NCBI GenBank assembly: GCA_023014485.1
Contig: JAJOZX010003312.1
Coordinates: 124,001 to 188,000, forward strand
DNA: 64,000 bases
DNA from: Bathynomus jamesi
Lineage: Eukaryota; Arthropoda; Malacostraca; Isopoda; Cirolanidae
Reading direction: 5' to 3'
Made by a program: the position numbers and the translations under genes. Below are positions 1 through 10,778 of this stretch, in pieces (the stretch's first letter is position 1; each line of letters starts with the position of its first letter). Under the pieces are notes generated by a model. The model ran no database searches and was not told the origin of the DNA. It saw nothing but the letters and a program-made list of their open reading frames with translations.

Positions 1-58
1 GAATAGAAGCAATGTTATATTTGGGCAGAGAGTCATCGTCCGTTCTGACCATAAGCCG

Positions 59-1287
59 TTGAAGTGGCTTCTGAGGGAAGGACACCGAGAGCCCAATGGA
101 AGACTAGAGCGTTCGGTTATGACATTGCAAGACTACGACGTTCTCATCGAGTACGGGAAAGGCAAACTCAACAGAGTGGCCGATTGGTTGTCCCGCCCGC
201 CTGGAGTGACGAAGGAGTTTGTGAACGCAATATCCGAAAAAAAAAAACGATCATTGATCGCAAGGTAATCGGCAAACAACAGCAGTAGGACGTTGAAATA
301 GCGGCAATTCGAGCAGCCATCGAAGAAGGAAAGGCTTTCAGCTGGTCCGTAACCAAGCCCATCCAGCCGTCGAGGGTCAAACTAGTGAGGAACCTGCTGG
401 TTTACATCGATGCGAACGGAAGAGAGGTCATCGTAGTTCCTAAAAAGTTGAGAGAGCAGCTCATTTAGAAAGCCCACACTGACGTCGGGAGCATTCATCC
501 GGGAGCTGCCGGGACTACAGAAATCCTACAGGACCTTTATTTTGGCCAGGTATGGTTCAACAGGTACGGCAGGTAGTCCAAGCGTGCGACACGTGCGCGC
601 GGAACAAACAATTCACCATACTGGCAGCAATAAAGGACAAGACGGCCCGGGAGGTGGCGGACAAGTGCCATCGTTTGATACGGTGCAAACTGGGTGCCCC
701 TTCAGCAGTAGTATCCGACCAAGGCAAGGAGTTCTGGAACTCTACCTTGCAGGAGCTCTTCAGGGTTTGGGAAGTACAACACCAACGGACCGCCGCATAC
801 CATCCCCAAAGCAACGGGAAGGTCGAACGTCTGAATAAAGAGTTATGCATCAAACTCCGCCTACGTTGTGAAGAAACTGGACGAGACCGTGGAATTGTCC
901 CGGAACATCCGAGTGCAGCGAGCCACGGGGTATTCTCCATTCTTCTTGATGTACGGGCGAGCCCCAACGTACCTTCAAACGCATGCCACAGGAGGCGTGC
1001 GTGAGCCCGTACAACCCAGAGGAATACGCCGAAGACCGAAAGAGGAGTCTGAGCGAAATATACCGCCGAGTGGAAGAGTTCATGCGGAGATACGAGAAGG
1101 CTAACGGAATCAAGGAATTGAAGCCGTTCGAAGAGAAGGCGCCCCATGGCTTGGTGTACATTGATTACCCACGACCGGGTAGAGGCAAGTTGGAGCCCCG
1201 GTACGAGGGTCCATACATCATCATCGAACAGAAGACTCCAGTCACTTATCTCCTACGTCACATGATCACTGGACATCACATCAGATA
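59..1287 (+). pseudogene. Gypsy pol fragment: RNase H C-terminus and integrase, broken
   Basis: Positions 59-265 encode the end of a gypsy RNase H (GRLERSV, LQDYDVLIEYGKGK, VADWLSRPP). An H2C2 integrase zinc region follows at about 478-610 (HTDVGSIHPGA then CDTCARNK), after an in-frame TAG near 466. The core at 625-840 keeps the second catalytic Asp (VVSDQGKEF) and the Glu region (HPQSNGKVERLNKE). The block that should hold the first catalytic Asp is missing between CARNKQFTI and the next segment, so the core is deleted as well as frameshifted. At 1150-1287, in another frame, LEPRYEGPYII is a GPY/F-type integrase C-terminal motif. Gypsy integrases insert cDNA into the nucleus; this one cannot. 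Confidence 0.8.
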
Positions 1288-1785
1288 GTGATCCATCGAG
1301 ACCGCATCCGCCGCAGCATCGAGGCCCCATGGGACGTCGAACGACAAGGCGGGGCTGACGGCGCAGGGGATGAGATGGGGGAAGGGCCACCGCCCCTCCT
1401 CTCTGGAGTTCCGCCCTCGACACCGGAGAAACATCCACAAGGGGAAGTGAACCGGAGTGCGCTTCTTGCCCGCTGGCAGGACCGAGTGACGGAAGGGGAT
1501 CCGCCGGGCGCCTCCGAGCTACTTCCTCCCCGAGAGCTTCGCCCAGGGAACGGAGGAACATCGACCCGTGGAGGTGAACCGGAGTGCACCTCCTGCCCCC
1601 TGGCAGGACCGAGTGGCGAGCAGGAGCCGCCAGGTGCTTCCGAACTACCTCCTCGCGGGGACCTTATGGGAATAGGGTCCCCCGGAGAAAGCAGACAGGC
1701 TGCTTTCCCAGGGCCACCGTTTGAGCGTCTGTATGCTCTTAGGCCCCGACCTCGAGTACACTACGAGGAACCCGAGGATGACTAA
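1288..1785 (+). pseudogene. Pro/Gly-rich tail of the gypsy polyprotein
   Basis: An open frame of 165 codons continues from the integrase C-terminus and is very rich in Pro, Gly, Arg and Glu. It contains a direct duplication: the segment near 1440-1495 (GEVNRSALLARWQDRV) recurs near 1569-1620 (GGEPECTSCPLAGP in a shifted frame) with a spacing of about 129 bp. Gypsy polyproteins often end in such low-complexity tails. No catalytic motif is seen. The stop at 1783-1785 is followed by two copies of a short repeat containing CCAATAAAGGGGACAA at about 1810-1870. Confidence 0.5.
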
Positions 1786-1942
1786 AACTAAATGTGTCAG
1801 TGTTGGTGTCCCAATAAAGGGGACAAATAAAATCTATCAGTGATAGTGTCCCAATAAAGGGGACAAGTAAATGAAAAATTTTTGTGAGTAAAGCGATAAT
1901 ACCCGACCCTAGTTAAGAAAGTTTGCATCGGAGTGCAAAATT

Positions 1943-3012
1943 AAAGGAGGGGAGGGATGTCGTAACCATGAAGTTTGCATGCAGAAATCTTTTATAAAAT
2001 AAGTGAAGGAATTTTAGTTTTAAGATTTCGTGGTGTACATCTCTGAACGCAGTGTGGTTTGGCTTTTAAACATTCATGAACGAATAAATCCGAAGTGTTT
2101 CAGATTGTTTAAAGTTTGTTCTATCTTAATTGGGATTCTCAGAGAAGTAATAAAGCCAAACCACGTGGGGACAGAGGTTTATCACCGAGACCCGACCCCA
2201 ACGAGAAGGGCAATCCAACGGATTTGGAGGTATATGCAAATGGTTGGGTTCCTCTTTCGCTGGGTCGAAAATTTTTGGATTCGTTTCGCGGGAGGGTGCG
2301 ACTTTTGTAAGGCAGATTCGAAGACGCTGCTAAAGTTGAACCACGAAGGGGTCATAAAATTGGGACTTCGAATCTGTTAACTATATTTAAATGTATTTTT
2401 TGGGAAGAAGGAGGGGTCTATACTCGGAAATCAGGTCCCGCTCCAATCAGGGGGCCCAGGATCCTGGGAAACGTAGTAAAGACGCCTTCTTTCCCTCTTG
2501 TATGGGTAATAGCCTTCTGGGGGGACGGTCTTAGGAAAAACAAAGGGTTTGATAGGCTTTCAGAACATTGGAAGGCGGGGTCCTTCAAAATTGTAAAGTA
2601 AATTCGAAAATTGTTAAGTTAGTTGGTAGTCGTCCTCCTTGAAGTTAACTGTGGCTAAACAAACCCCCTGTAGACTTGTGGCGTAAGAAAATTTAAAACG
2701 GAAAGTATAGCATGTCATTAGTTTACGTGGAAACCTGTGCATAAGAAAGTTTATTGTTAGCGACCTTAACCGATAATTTGATGGTATCTTAATTAATGTT
2801 AACCAACGGACCAAGAGTTTTGTGAACTTTCCATTAGTTTAATTTGGCTCCAAAACTAGCGAAGGCTTAGTCCCTTTCACATCAACAAGGTACGATAATA
2901 ATCCGACAAGGAATGCAACGCAGATTAGGGACCAATATCGTGCATATTTCGTAGGGCAAGGGTCCGTACCCTGGCAGGAACGAATGATTTCGTGCCAAAA
3001 ATAGGTTTTACA
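1943..3012 (+). repeat. Polypurine tract and putative gypsy 3' LTR
   Basis: AAAGGAGGGGAGGGA at 1943-1957 is a good polypurine tract, immediately followed by TGTCGTAACC, a usual start of gypsy LTRs. AATAAAG at about 2149 could be a polyA signal. No 5' partner lies in the window, so the right edge is uncertain. The interval has no convincing gene. Confidence 0.5.
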
Positions 3013-3157
3013 TGTTAATGACAAGACTAAGAAAATATGATTTTTTTTTGCTGAATGATGATTGATGTATTTACTTAAATAGACTGTTTTGCTTTTTGTT
3101 ACTGTATATCTATCACTGCATTTTGCAATAAATGAAATAATTCTTTCTTCTATTGTA

Positions 3158-3167
3158 ATATATATAT

Positions 3168-3254
<87 letters not shown>
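3158..3254. repeat. (AT)n microsatellite
   Basis: About 97 bp of AT dinucleotide repeat with one AA interruption near 3179. A G13 run follows at about 3290-3302. Confidence 0.95.
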
Positions 3255-3256
<2 letters not shown>

Positions 3257-3342
3257 TGAGTATGTAATTAACAAGCCAAATTCTGTTTTTTGGGGGGGGG
3301 GGGTTTCAAATATAAATTACCATCTACACAATGTATCCTTAC

Positions 3343-3693
3343 CTCTGAATTTGAACGTGTTTTTTGATGCATATATTTCCTCAAAAACCCATCGACTTGA
3401 CGGAACCATATTAGTGTAGATTTATAGACACTTTCGGTGCTGGCACCACTTCGTTTTGAGTCACTAATTTTCTTCATCTCTTGACAGTACTGCGAACGTA
3501 TATTTTTTATTTTGTGCTTACATCCGGCAATATCAAACGTGGCTATGTTCATCTCCTCAACAACAGCCTGCAAGGCACTATTGCGACGCGTTTTATTTTT
3601 GTAAGAAGGATCATCAGACATCCATAGACACTTGTGTTCTTCATATAAATTAATAAATTTACTTAGCTGCTCGTCGTTAAATCGCAATGTCAT
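3343..3693 (-). CDS. MADF-domain protein, first coding exon
   Basis: On the minus strand an ATG at 3693 opens MTLRFNDEQLSKFINLYEEH, followed by CLWMSDDPSYKNKTRR and WFRQVDGFLRKYM. This is the pattern of a MADF (Myb/SANT-like) DNA-binding domain of about 90 residues, with conserved F-I-LY, LW, Y-K-R and the later Trp. At 3343/3342 the frame meets AGAG|GTAAGG, a near-perfect 5' splice donor. It therefore looks like exon 1 of a spliced gene encoding a transcription-factor-like protein. Past the donor the frame runs only into low-complexity residues. No downstream exon is recognised. A mariner copy lies 17 bp upstream of the ATG. MADF ORFs also accompany some PIF/Harbinger transposons, so a transposon origin is possible. 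Confidence 0.6.
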
Positions 3694-3710
3694 TGCTAAT
3701 GCACAATCTA

Positions 3711-4926
3711 CAGGGTGTCCCATAAGTCCGGCATCATAGGAAAAATAATAAAAAAGGCAAAACAAAAGCTTTTATTTACAGAGCGTGCTCAATATGTCCA
3801 CCATTGTTTTCAATACACAAATTCAGACGTGATACCCAGTCAGCAAGCACACGGTGAATGATGTCAGGAGTAATGGTGTTACATGTCCCAATAATGCGCT
3901 GCCACAAATGTTCAACTCTCCTAATTTTCTCGGCGTATACCAGCGCTTTCAAGTGGCCCCAGAGATAAAAATCTAGTGGCGTGAGATCCGGGCTTCTAGC
4001 TGGCCATTCCACAGGCCCTCGACGTCCTATCCAATGACCAGGGAATTGTTGGTACAGGTATTCCCTTACTTGGGTGCTGTAATGTGCAGGAGCGCCGTCT
4101 TGCTGGAACCATGTTGGGAAATTTCCTTCTTCGTTCAAGACACTGGGAAATGCTTCTTCCTTGAGCATACGTAGGTAGGTGCCTCCAGTGACATGTTCAT
4201 CGAAGAAGAGGGGGCCTATGATGCGATCCTTCCAAATGCCACACCATACCATCACCCGAGATGCACCTTGTTCCTTTGAAGAGGTATACCAGTGAGGGTT
4301 GTTTTGAGACCAGTAGCGGGTGTTCTGTCTGTCGATTTACCTCACCATTTCCATAAAAAACAGCCTCGTCACTGAACAGAATGGTGGACGGGAAATTGGC
4401 ATCCCGAGCATATTGTTCCGTAGCCCATTCACAAAATTCCATCCGCCGGTCGGGATCATCTTCGCTTAATTTCTGTAGGATCTGAAGTTTAGAGGGATGC
4501 CATTTGTGAGCCTGAAGAATGCGGTGGATGCTACTTTTCGACACTCCTGTCTCGGCGGACAATCGCCGAAGAGACTTATTGGGACTTCTTTTAAAATGAG
4601 TCAGGATAGCAGTCGCTGTATCATCGTCAGTGGACCTCCTTGAAGGTCCACTGCGTGGTTTATCTTCTATGGATCCTGTTTCCTTAAACTTTGCAACAAG
4701 TCTGCTTACACAACTCTGTGTTATTGGCTCGCGGTCTGGATGCAGTCTGTTAAATTCAGCAGTGGCCTCTCTTTGACTCCGATTTCCTACGAGTAAAATT
4801 ATCTGGATTCGTTCTTCCTTGCTCACAGACATTATGGCCTGTAGAAAGAGAAAAATATGAATTATGGTTTGTAGAAATAGAAAAATATGAATTTCCCCTA
4901 TGATGCCGGACTTATGGGACACCCTG
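3711..4926 (-). mobile_element. Mariner-like (DD41D) DNA transposon, 1,216 bp, full length
   Basis: The terminal inverted repeats are perfect over 30 bp (3711-3740 and 4897-4926, starting CAGGGTGTCCCATAAGTCC) and are flanked by TA on both sides, the Tc1/mariner target duplication. The identical ends argue for a recent insertion. The single transposase gene lies on the minus strand. Confidence 0.95.
3776..4832 (-). pseudogene. Mariner transposase (DD41D), one frameshift
   Basis: The gene starts at MSVSKEERIQI (4832) and has an N-terminal helix-turn-helix region with GRPRR-like basic residues (KPRSGPSRRS), then the DDE/D core. Catalytic motifs are FSDEAVF, FQQDGAPAH and SPDLTPLDFYLWG. There are 41 residues between the second Asp and the Asp of PLD, which places it with the DD41D group of Tc1/mariner. 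The frame is broken near 4324-4331, where a 4-bp unit (CTGT on the plus strand) is tandemly duplicated. The downstream half then reads on to 3776. Apart from this slip the gene looks complete. The role would be cut-and-paste transposition by binding the 30-bp ends. Confidence 0.9.
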
Positions 4927-4999
4927 TACAGTTATATTTTCTAAAAGATTTTTCAACACTGATGACACGCGTGTCACCGACCAGATATGAACTCGTACT

Positions 5000-5198
5000 G
5001 AGTCGAAACTCGTTCCAAAAATAAAATAGCTTCTTCCAAAACTAAAACATTCTGTAATTTTGTTTTAATCAATTAACCTTCGGAACAAATGTTTCTTTTG
5101 AGTCGAAACTCGTTCCAAAAATAAAATAGCTTCCAAAACAAAAACCTTCTGTAATTTTGTTTTAATCAATTAACCTTCGGAGCAAATGTTTCGTTTAA
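5000..5198. repeat. 100-bp tandem duplication
   Basis: GAGTCGAAACTCGTTCC begins at 5000 and again at 5100. The two units are nearly identical apart from a few indels (CTTCTTCC versus CTTCC) and substitutions. The flanking 4929-4999 and 5199-5500 are AT-rich with no gene seen. Confidence 0.9.
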
Positions 5199-5499
5199 TA
5201 TGATAGGTTAGATTAGTAAATAAAATATAAGAGTAATAATTATTTCAACTCACTAGGAGCGTTTTATATCAAACAACATAAACAGTTCCAAATTTGATTT
5301 AATTAGCGGTAACTAATTTGAATTTGGCACCTTTTCGCATGTATGAACTGTCTAATCCGCCCATGCCTGAGTTCTTGAACTAAAGCAAACTAAATGTTTG
5401 AGCAAAATGTTTTCTTCGGTCGTATCTCACGCAACAGAAACAATAAAGCTCTTCCTTACTCTTTTCAGAAATATTCAATTTTTAATAATTTTTAATCAG

Positions 5500-5990
5500 T
5501 TAATCACAGATTAATTACAATATTTCATCATTCATCACTTTTTCCTAAAAATTGTTAATTAACCATGCCTTAGTATGTACTCGTAATTAACAAATTAACT
5601 GTAATAACCTAATTCAAAATAATTGGTAACTATAATCCTAATTACGGCGTACCAAAATTACACTGTACTTAATAATGTACTTAAATTGTACAATTTGTAC
5701 TCAATGTACGACTTCGACTTTGTCTCCACCTTATGAACGTACACTCAGCAAAATTATTATTTTTATTTATTTTTTCGTTTTATTTTGAAGTATTTCAAAA
5801 TTCTGTTATCTGTTTAAATTGTGCCTACCTCAATAATATTGTGGATCTCCAGCTAAAGGGGAACTTAACCTTCAGACTACACTCCCTCAAAATTTAGACT
5901 TATTTATTTCTTTGTAAATTAAATTTTTCCTGCCTGAGCCTTAGACAAAGGAAGTTGAACCTCCTTCCTTTCAATTCCTGCCCAAGTTCT
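5500..5990 (+). repeat. Diverged fragment of the A/B LTR family
   Basis: The stretch ends with GGGGAACTTAACCTTCAGAC, CTCAAAATTTAGACTTATTTATTTC and one CCTGCCTGAGCC hairpin unit. These match, in the same order, the 3' halves of the repeats at 23.2-23.5, 33.9-34.2, 38.4-38.6 and 52.0-52.2 kb. It is more diverged than those copies and has no internal region beside it, so it is a solo LTR or LTR fragment. Confidence 0.7.
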
Positions 5991-6480
5991 GACCATCAGC
6001 AGTTAAAAAAAATCGTAAATTTGGCTTTCCCTTCTGTCTATTTCTATAGAAAAATGTTCAATAAACGTCCTGAAGAGTGAAACAAGACTCGTACGGTGAA
6101 ACTTTTTTTTCAGCCCAACTTATAAAAATGATTTTGATTAATTTTCGTGTTACATTATATTTTCTACGCTCGGACGTCTTCCGGTTAAGACCCTGCTCAG
6201 TCATTGAGGACCGCACAGGGATTTCTACTGGTCCAAAGTACTATGCTATCATAACCATAGTGCGGGAAGTTGTCCGCATAACACATACAATGGATCTTTA
6301 TGCCGTAGTTAAGGTGTATCAAAAGGCCTTAAATTAAGTCTAGTAAATACTGTGACGCTTTTGTCATGTTGTAAAGAAAATTAAAATAATCTCCATGACT
6401 TAATTGAGGGCGCTTCTGTCATGCTCTAAATAAAATATAAGAAGATTTGCAAAATTTTTAATGTGCCAATAAAAACTTCA
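5991..6480. other. No recognisable gene
   Basis: AT-rich sequence. An 86-codon open frame at 6077-6337 (+) has no recognisable domain and ordinary noncoding composition. Nothing else is supported. Confidence 0.5.
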
Positions 6481-6489
6481 GTTCATGTA

Positions 6490-6605
6490 TTCTAAGGGTA
6501 TTTTCCATCCTCATTTTCATGGCTCTCTGTCCCACCACAGCTGAGACAGTACAGAATCTACCTCTTCTCTCATTCCAATGTGTTTGTATCGGTCAGAAAA
6601 ATATG
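6490..6605 (-). pseudogene. Non-LTR retrotransposon RT C-terminal scrap
   Basis: Read on the minus strand this gives GQRAMKMRMENTLRIH. It matches GQGAMKTRMENTLRIR encoded at 21.59-21.64 kb, which leads into the GPKLFNVLP motif typical of the C-terminal end of Jockey/CR1-type ORF2. A short block only; the rest is lost. Confidence 0.6.
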
Positions 6606-6904
6606 TGCTCCATTTACATCCGTCAAATAATTGTTTTATATAGTCTTAATGTGCTTTGTTCGTGAAAACATTATGTATATATATTATATATTATATTTCC
6701 ATGACGAAGATATACTGAAATAAAAAACTTGTAATGCAAGTTGAAAAATTGCATCGGTCAGATTTGTGGTCTGGATCCGCTCCTGATTACTGTACCTTGC
6801 GGATCAAAACTGACGACTTCTGAGATTTCACATTTAAATCCATTTACTTCACTTTTTGTGTTCTTTTACTCAGAAAATTAAATATCTATCGCCCTAACTT
6901 TCCA

Positions 6905-7436
6905 GTAATTCCTGTATTCTTACGTTTGTCTGCTATAATTCCATGATCACATTTATCGAAGGTTTTAGCAAAATCGATGTATATTACGTCTGTATTTTAA
7001 CCTCGACACCATGTTTCTAGTATTTTCTGTCGGTGGTCTAATAACTGTGATAGGCATAATCTTCCGGCCCTGAATCCATGTTGGTTCAGCCTGAATAAAT
7101 TCTTTTTTTGTAGGTAGTAAGTAATTTTGTCTCCAATTACATGTTCAAAACACTTTATAAAGTGGGAGGTGAAAGGTACTGGCCGATAGTTCTTAGTTAT
7201 TGCTCTGTTACCTCCTTTGAATAAGGGGCAATGTTCACGTTCTTTAATAGGAGTGGAATTTGTCTTGTGTTGAGTGATTTCCTCCAGAATAAGCATAGTG
7301 GCTTGGCTATACTCTCTCTGTATTTCTTGAGAAACATGACACTCCATTTGTCTGGCCCTGGTGCATAATTTTCTCGTGTTTGTGAGAGAGCTTTAATTAT
7401 GTCCTTTTCCAAGAATTCAAAATCCATTAATATCAC
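6905..7436 (-). pseudogene. Non-LTR reverse transcriptase fragment (Jockey/CR1-like)
   Basis: On the minus strand from 7436: NYAPGPDKWSVMFLKKY, then after a frameshift CPLFKGGNRAITKNYRPVP, LNQHGFRAGRLCLSQLL, and past a break DVIYIDFAKTFDKCDHG, the RT A-motif with its Asp. These are RT blocks 0-3 of a non-LTR ORF2 whose product copies RNA at a nicked target. Both ends are missing and there are at least two frame changes. It may be one decayed element with the 6490-6605 scrap. Confidence 0.8.
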
Positions 7437-7689
7437 TGGTCAACAAAGATTTTTCATCAGAGTAAAATTTGTGGTGGCTGGATAGCATTTTTCACGCTGA
7501 TTCCAAAACTGCATTCAGATTGTTTCTAGCACGTATAGTTTTCAAGATGAAGGCATATATGTAACTACACAGATTTAACCATTTTAAATAGGCAAAATAC
7601 TAATATTTCAACATTTGATTGTGTTTATTTTATTGTGTTTTTTTAGTTTATTCATCTTATTTATTTCAATTATCTTAATTATATATCTT

Positions 7690-8215
7690 ATGTATTTCAG
7701 GTGTGAGCTTTTACGTCTAGCAGCATTGTGATTCACTTTTGAAGGTAGACATTTAGAGCCTAAAAAGTTAACCCAAGGACAGTTGAATGATCTTGTTAGA
7801 GACTTATCGCTGTCTAAAGAGAAATCAGAGCTTCTCGCCTCAAGACTAAAGGAGAACAATTTACTTGAGAACAATGTTCGTATTAGTTACTACCGAAAGC
7901 GGAATTTTGAATTAACAGCATTCTTTTCAGTAGACGGTCCTCTCTGTTATTGCTATGACATCAATGGACTATTTACAGCCATATCTCAGACGTATGTGGC
8001 ATCTGAGTGGCGCCTCTTTATTGATTCGTCGCAGAGAAGCCTGAAAGCAGTTCTTTTGCATAATGGTAATATAATGCCATCCATCCCCATTGCCCATTCC
8101 GTCCATCTAAAAGAGACATATGACAATATGGATATACTACTTAAGGCAATCAAATACGACAGTCATCAATGGAATGTTTGTGGAGATCTAAAAGTTATAG
8201 GAATGCTTATGGGTA
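7690..8215 (+). pseudogene. K-family transposon protein, 5' half (split by BEL)
   Basis: From a TATTTCAG splice-acceptor-like site near 7700 the sequence encodes LTQGQLNDLVRDLSLSKEKS, YRKRNFELTAFF, CYCYDINGLFTAIS, SEWRLFIDSSQRSLKAVLLH and WNVCGDLKVIGMLMGM. It is closely similar to the protein at 24905-25990. At 8216 the frame is interrupted exactly by the left LTR of the BEL element and resumes at 16246. The family is unnamed here. The Asp residues in FIDSS and CGDLK and the later CFLCLWDSR look like conserved active-site-type residues, but that is inference. Confidence 0.75.
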
Positions 8216-9001
8216 TGGAAAAACTATACGCGCTCACAACATGGTATCATATGTGGTACATTTATTTCATAATTAAATATAAATTATTAATTAATTGAAT
8301 TAAATATCTATACAAAATTGCCTCGGGATTGGCGACATAGCCTATTGGGAATGGAATAATTGAATTGCCATACGTACAAAGAACCTGTATGTATGAATCA
8401 GCCCCACATAGCAACAAGAAAACCCAATTTATTGTTTAGTCTACCAAAAGAGTAGACACAACAAAATCTTGCTAGATCGGCAAATAATAATGAAAATACA
8501 AGCGAACCAAGGAACGGCTCTCAGGGCTGTTTATTCCAAGCAAACGCTTTAAACTGGGAAAACGTGTCTAAATTTTCCCTCAAGTCCTGAGTGAATTCCT
8601 TATAATAAAACCTAATGACTAAAAAGGATAGGCCTATTCCTTCAGGGGTTTATATAGTGACTGCCTATATTAATTACCTTAAGTAAATTCGCCGCGTAAC
8701 CCCATCGTGGCGACCCTACACCGAAAATGACCGTCACGCCCTACATCGAAACAAACAAAGACCCAGCAAAAATAAGGTGAGCAATTTCAGTTTTTATTAA
8801 CATAAGGCTTTCCCAACTCCCGATGCTAGAATTACCGTAATCAATATAAATATAAAGAGGTCCTTTAAAGACCTACATATTTATAACTCTCTAACGAAAA
8901 AGCATAGGGCTTTTGTCGGTAACCCTCCACTGAAGTCTGTTGGAAATTTCCAACGGATGAGGGCACAGGCAATCAACCCATAGCCCTATATAGTTTTTTC
9001 A
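8216..9001 (+). repeat. BEL 5' LTR
   Basis: 786 bp, TG...CA, nearly identical to 15460-16243. It would supply the Pol II promoter and polyA signals of the element. A candidate primer-binding site TGGTGGCCCTGTG lies at 9003, one base after the LTR. Confidence 0.93.
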
Positions 9002-9564
9002 ATGGTGGCCCTGTGTATGGGGAACTAACCCCTCTAAAATTTACACTGACACACGCAGTGGCTAGGCTTAACTCAGTAGGCCTAACCCCAATTTCAACCG
9101 TAAACTATAGCAACTGGGAACCGATTCCTTTACCTTTACACTAATCGAAAACAAAGGCTTGTTCATTTAACAGGCATAACTTATTTTAGGTCCTAAAAAT
9201 AATAGGCCCGCAACATTAAGCCTATTTAATAGGTCCTACTCTTCAAATTCAAAACTAAGCCTTGTTAATTTAACAGGCTTAACTCATTTGAGGTCCTATA
9301 AAATAATAGGCCCAAACATAAGCCTACTTGGTAGGCCCAACAAATAGGCCATTTAGTAGGCCCACCTAACTTTACCTTACATAATAGGCCTACCTCTTAA
9401 AGTAGGCCTTACTCTTTACACTCAAGGCCTATCCTAACTAAAAACATTGTGAATTTTTAATTTAACCTGTGGCGCAGGTTATATAAAAAACTTATTACTG
9501 TACAGTAATTTAACTTGCTCAACATCAAAAAATTAAACTCAGAACTTTAACACTAACAACAATT
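9002..9564 (+). other. BEL leader with primer-binding site
   Basis: The untranslated leader runs from the PBS-like TGGTGGCCCTGTG (9003-9015) to the gag ATG. It is strikingly studded with the short motif TAGGCC and its reverse complement GGCCTA (for example 9077, 9203, 9309, 9342, 9351, 9387, 9403), a motif that could mark packaging or dimerisation but has no proven role. Confidence 0.7.
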
Positions 9565-10778
9565 ATGGAAGACTTGGACAAAAGGGTAAGAAACACAGAC
9601 CTTGGGGCTACGGCACCATCTCAAAATCACAAAAAATTAATGAGGAAAAAATCAGCACGTAAAGGTGTCATCACCAAACTGTACAATGATTTCAAACAAA
9701 AGGAACCTACAAGATATGATCTTGAAACAACATTAAATTCTATTACTCGTTACAAACAAGACATTTTCATACTAGATGAAGACATAATTACAGAAATTGA
9801 TGACACAATTGAACTAACAGATGATGAGTATTCTACTCTCCTACTTGACAATGAAAATTACATTACAAAAATTAACAACTATATTTCTGAAATTCAAAAC
9901 CAACTTGATGAGTGCAAAAAAGAAGACACATACGAAAGCTTCTTAGAAGCTACAAGAAATGCTTCATTTAGCCCTCCCAATGTGGCTGAGGGCAATGAAC
10001 TAAAATCAAAATTGCCTACACTTGCAGTACCCACTTTTGAGGGTGACAGAGCCAAATTTCAATCTTTTATTGAAAAATTTCATAGCCTTATAGGTAATAA
10101 AAACTACATTACAGATGTTGATAAATTTAGTTATTTAGTGAACTATCTGAAAGGCCCAGCCTTAAGATTAGTGGAATCACTACCAGCCATAGGTGCTTCT
10201 TATTCTGTAGCAATAGAATTACTTAACAGAAATTACATGAATAAGGATGAAATTATACATGATTTGGCTCTTAAAGTCATGAACATGCGAACCCCAAAAG
10301 ACAACTATGGTGACCTCTTTGATTTTTACTGTGAGTTTGAATGTCTCATGGGACAACTTAAAAACAATAATTTAAACATTGCAGAAACAGCTTGGATCAT
10401 TCAAGCTGTTGTTTTTGAAAAGCTCCCTTCTAAAGTCAAAGAGATATTTCATCAGAGGACAACTGACATATACCCTAGCCTTAATAAACTAAGAGAAGAT
10501 TTCCCAACTGTACTAGCACTTTACAAATCAAGTTACACACACCCAAAATTTAACACAGAACAAGAAAAAACCAACAATGCAGAAAACCAAAAACCTAACA
10601 AAAGATTTCAACACTTACCAGTTACATCAAAACACAACCGCAAAACTCAATTTGCAGAAAATAAAGTGACAGAAAAAGACTCAAAGACTCCTACTCTGCA
10701 AAACTTTAATGTAGCTACTTTTGAGTATAATCCCATACCATGCAAATTTTGTTTTAGCAGTGAACATTTCTACAAATT
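9565..10778 (+). CDS. gag: BEL Gag (DUF1759-type)
   Basis: The ATG at 9565 follows the leader. The first about 150 residues are charged and coiled-coil-like. LPTLAVPTFEGDRAKFQSF at about 150 starts the DUF1759 region usual in Pao/BEL Gag, with FSYLVNYLKGPALRLVESLP and ILHDLALKV-like helices. It ends in the first half of a zinc knuckle, CKFCFSSEHFY. The frame then shifts by one base near 10778, after which the knuckle continues in the next frame. Gag forms the particle shell; in BEL it is normally fused to Pol, so the shift here is damage rather than a programmed site. Confidence 0.88.

Larger units (their letters stand above)
1..3012 (+). mobile_element. Decayed Ty3/gypsy-type LTR retrotransposon, 3' part
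   Basis: This is the 3' part of a Ty3/gypsy element cut by the window edge. The order is RNase H end, integrase zinc region, integrase core, integrase C-terminus with a GPY-like motif, a Pro-rich tail, a polypurine tract at 1943-1957, then a putative 3' LTR starting TGTCGTAACC at 1958. The order matches the gypsy family (RH before IN). Frames change repeatedly, so the copy is dead. The 3' limit at 3012 (a CA) is a guess, because no partner LTR is visible. Confidence 0.75.

Noticed and set aside
557..1147. 196-codon minus-strand frame
   Set aside because: Opposite strand of the gypsy integrase; translation has no domain.
6160..6250. Similarity between 6160-6250 and 52670-52730 (CTCGGA..., GGTTAAG..., GGACC..., GGTCCAAAGT)
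   Set aside because: Patchy by eye, with no clear ends; not enough to call a repeat family.
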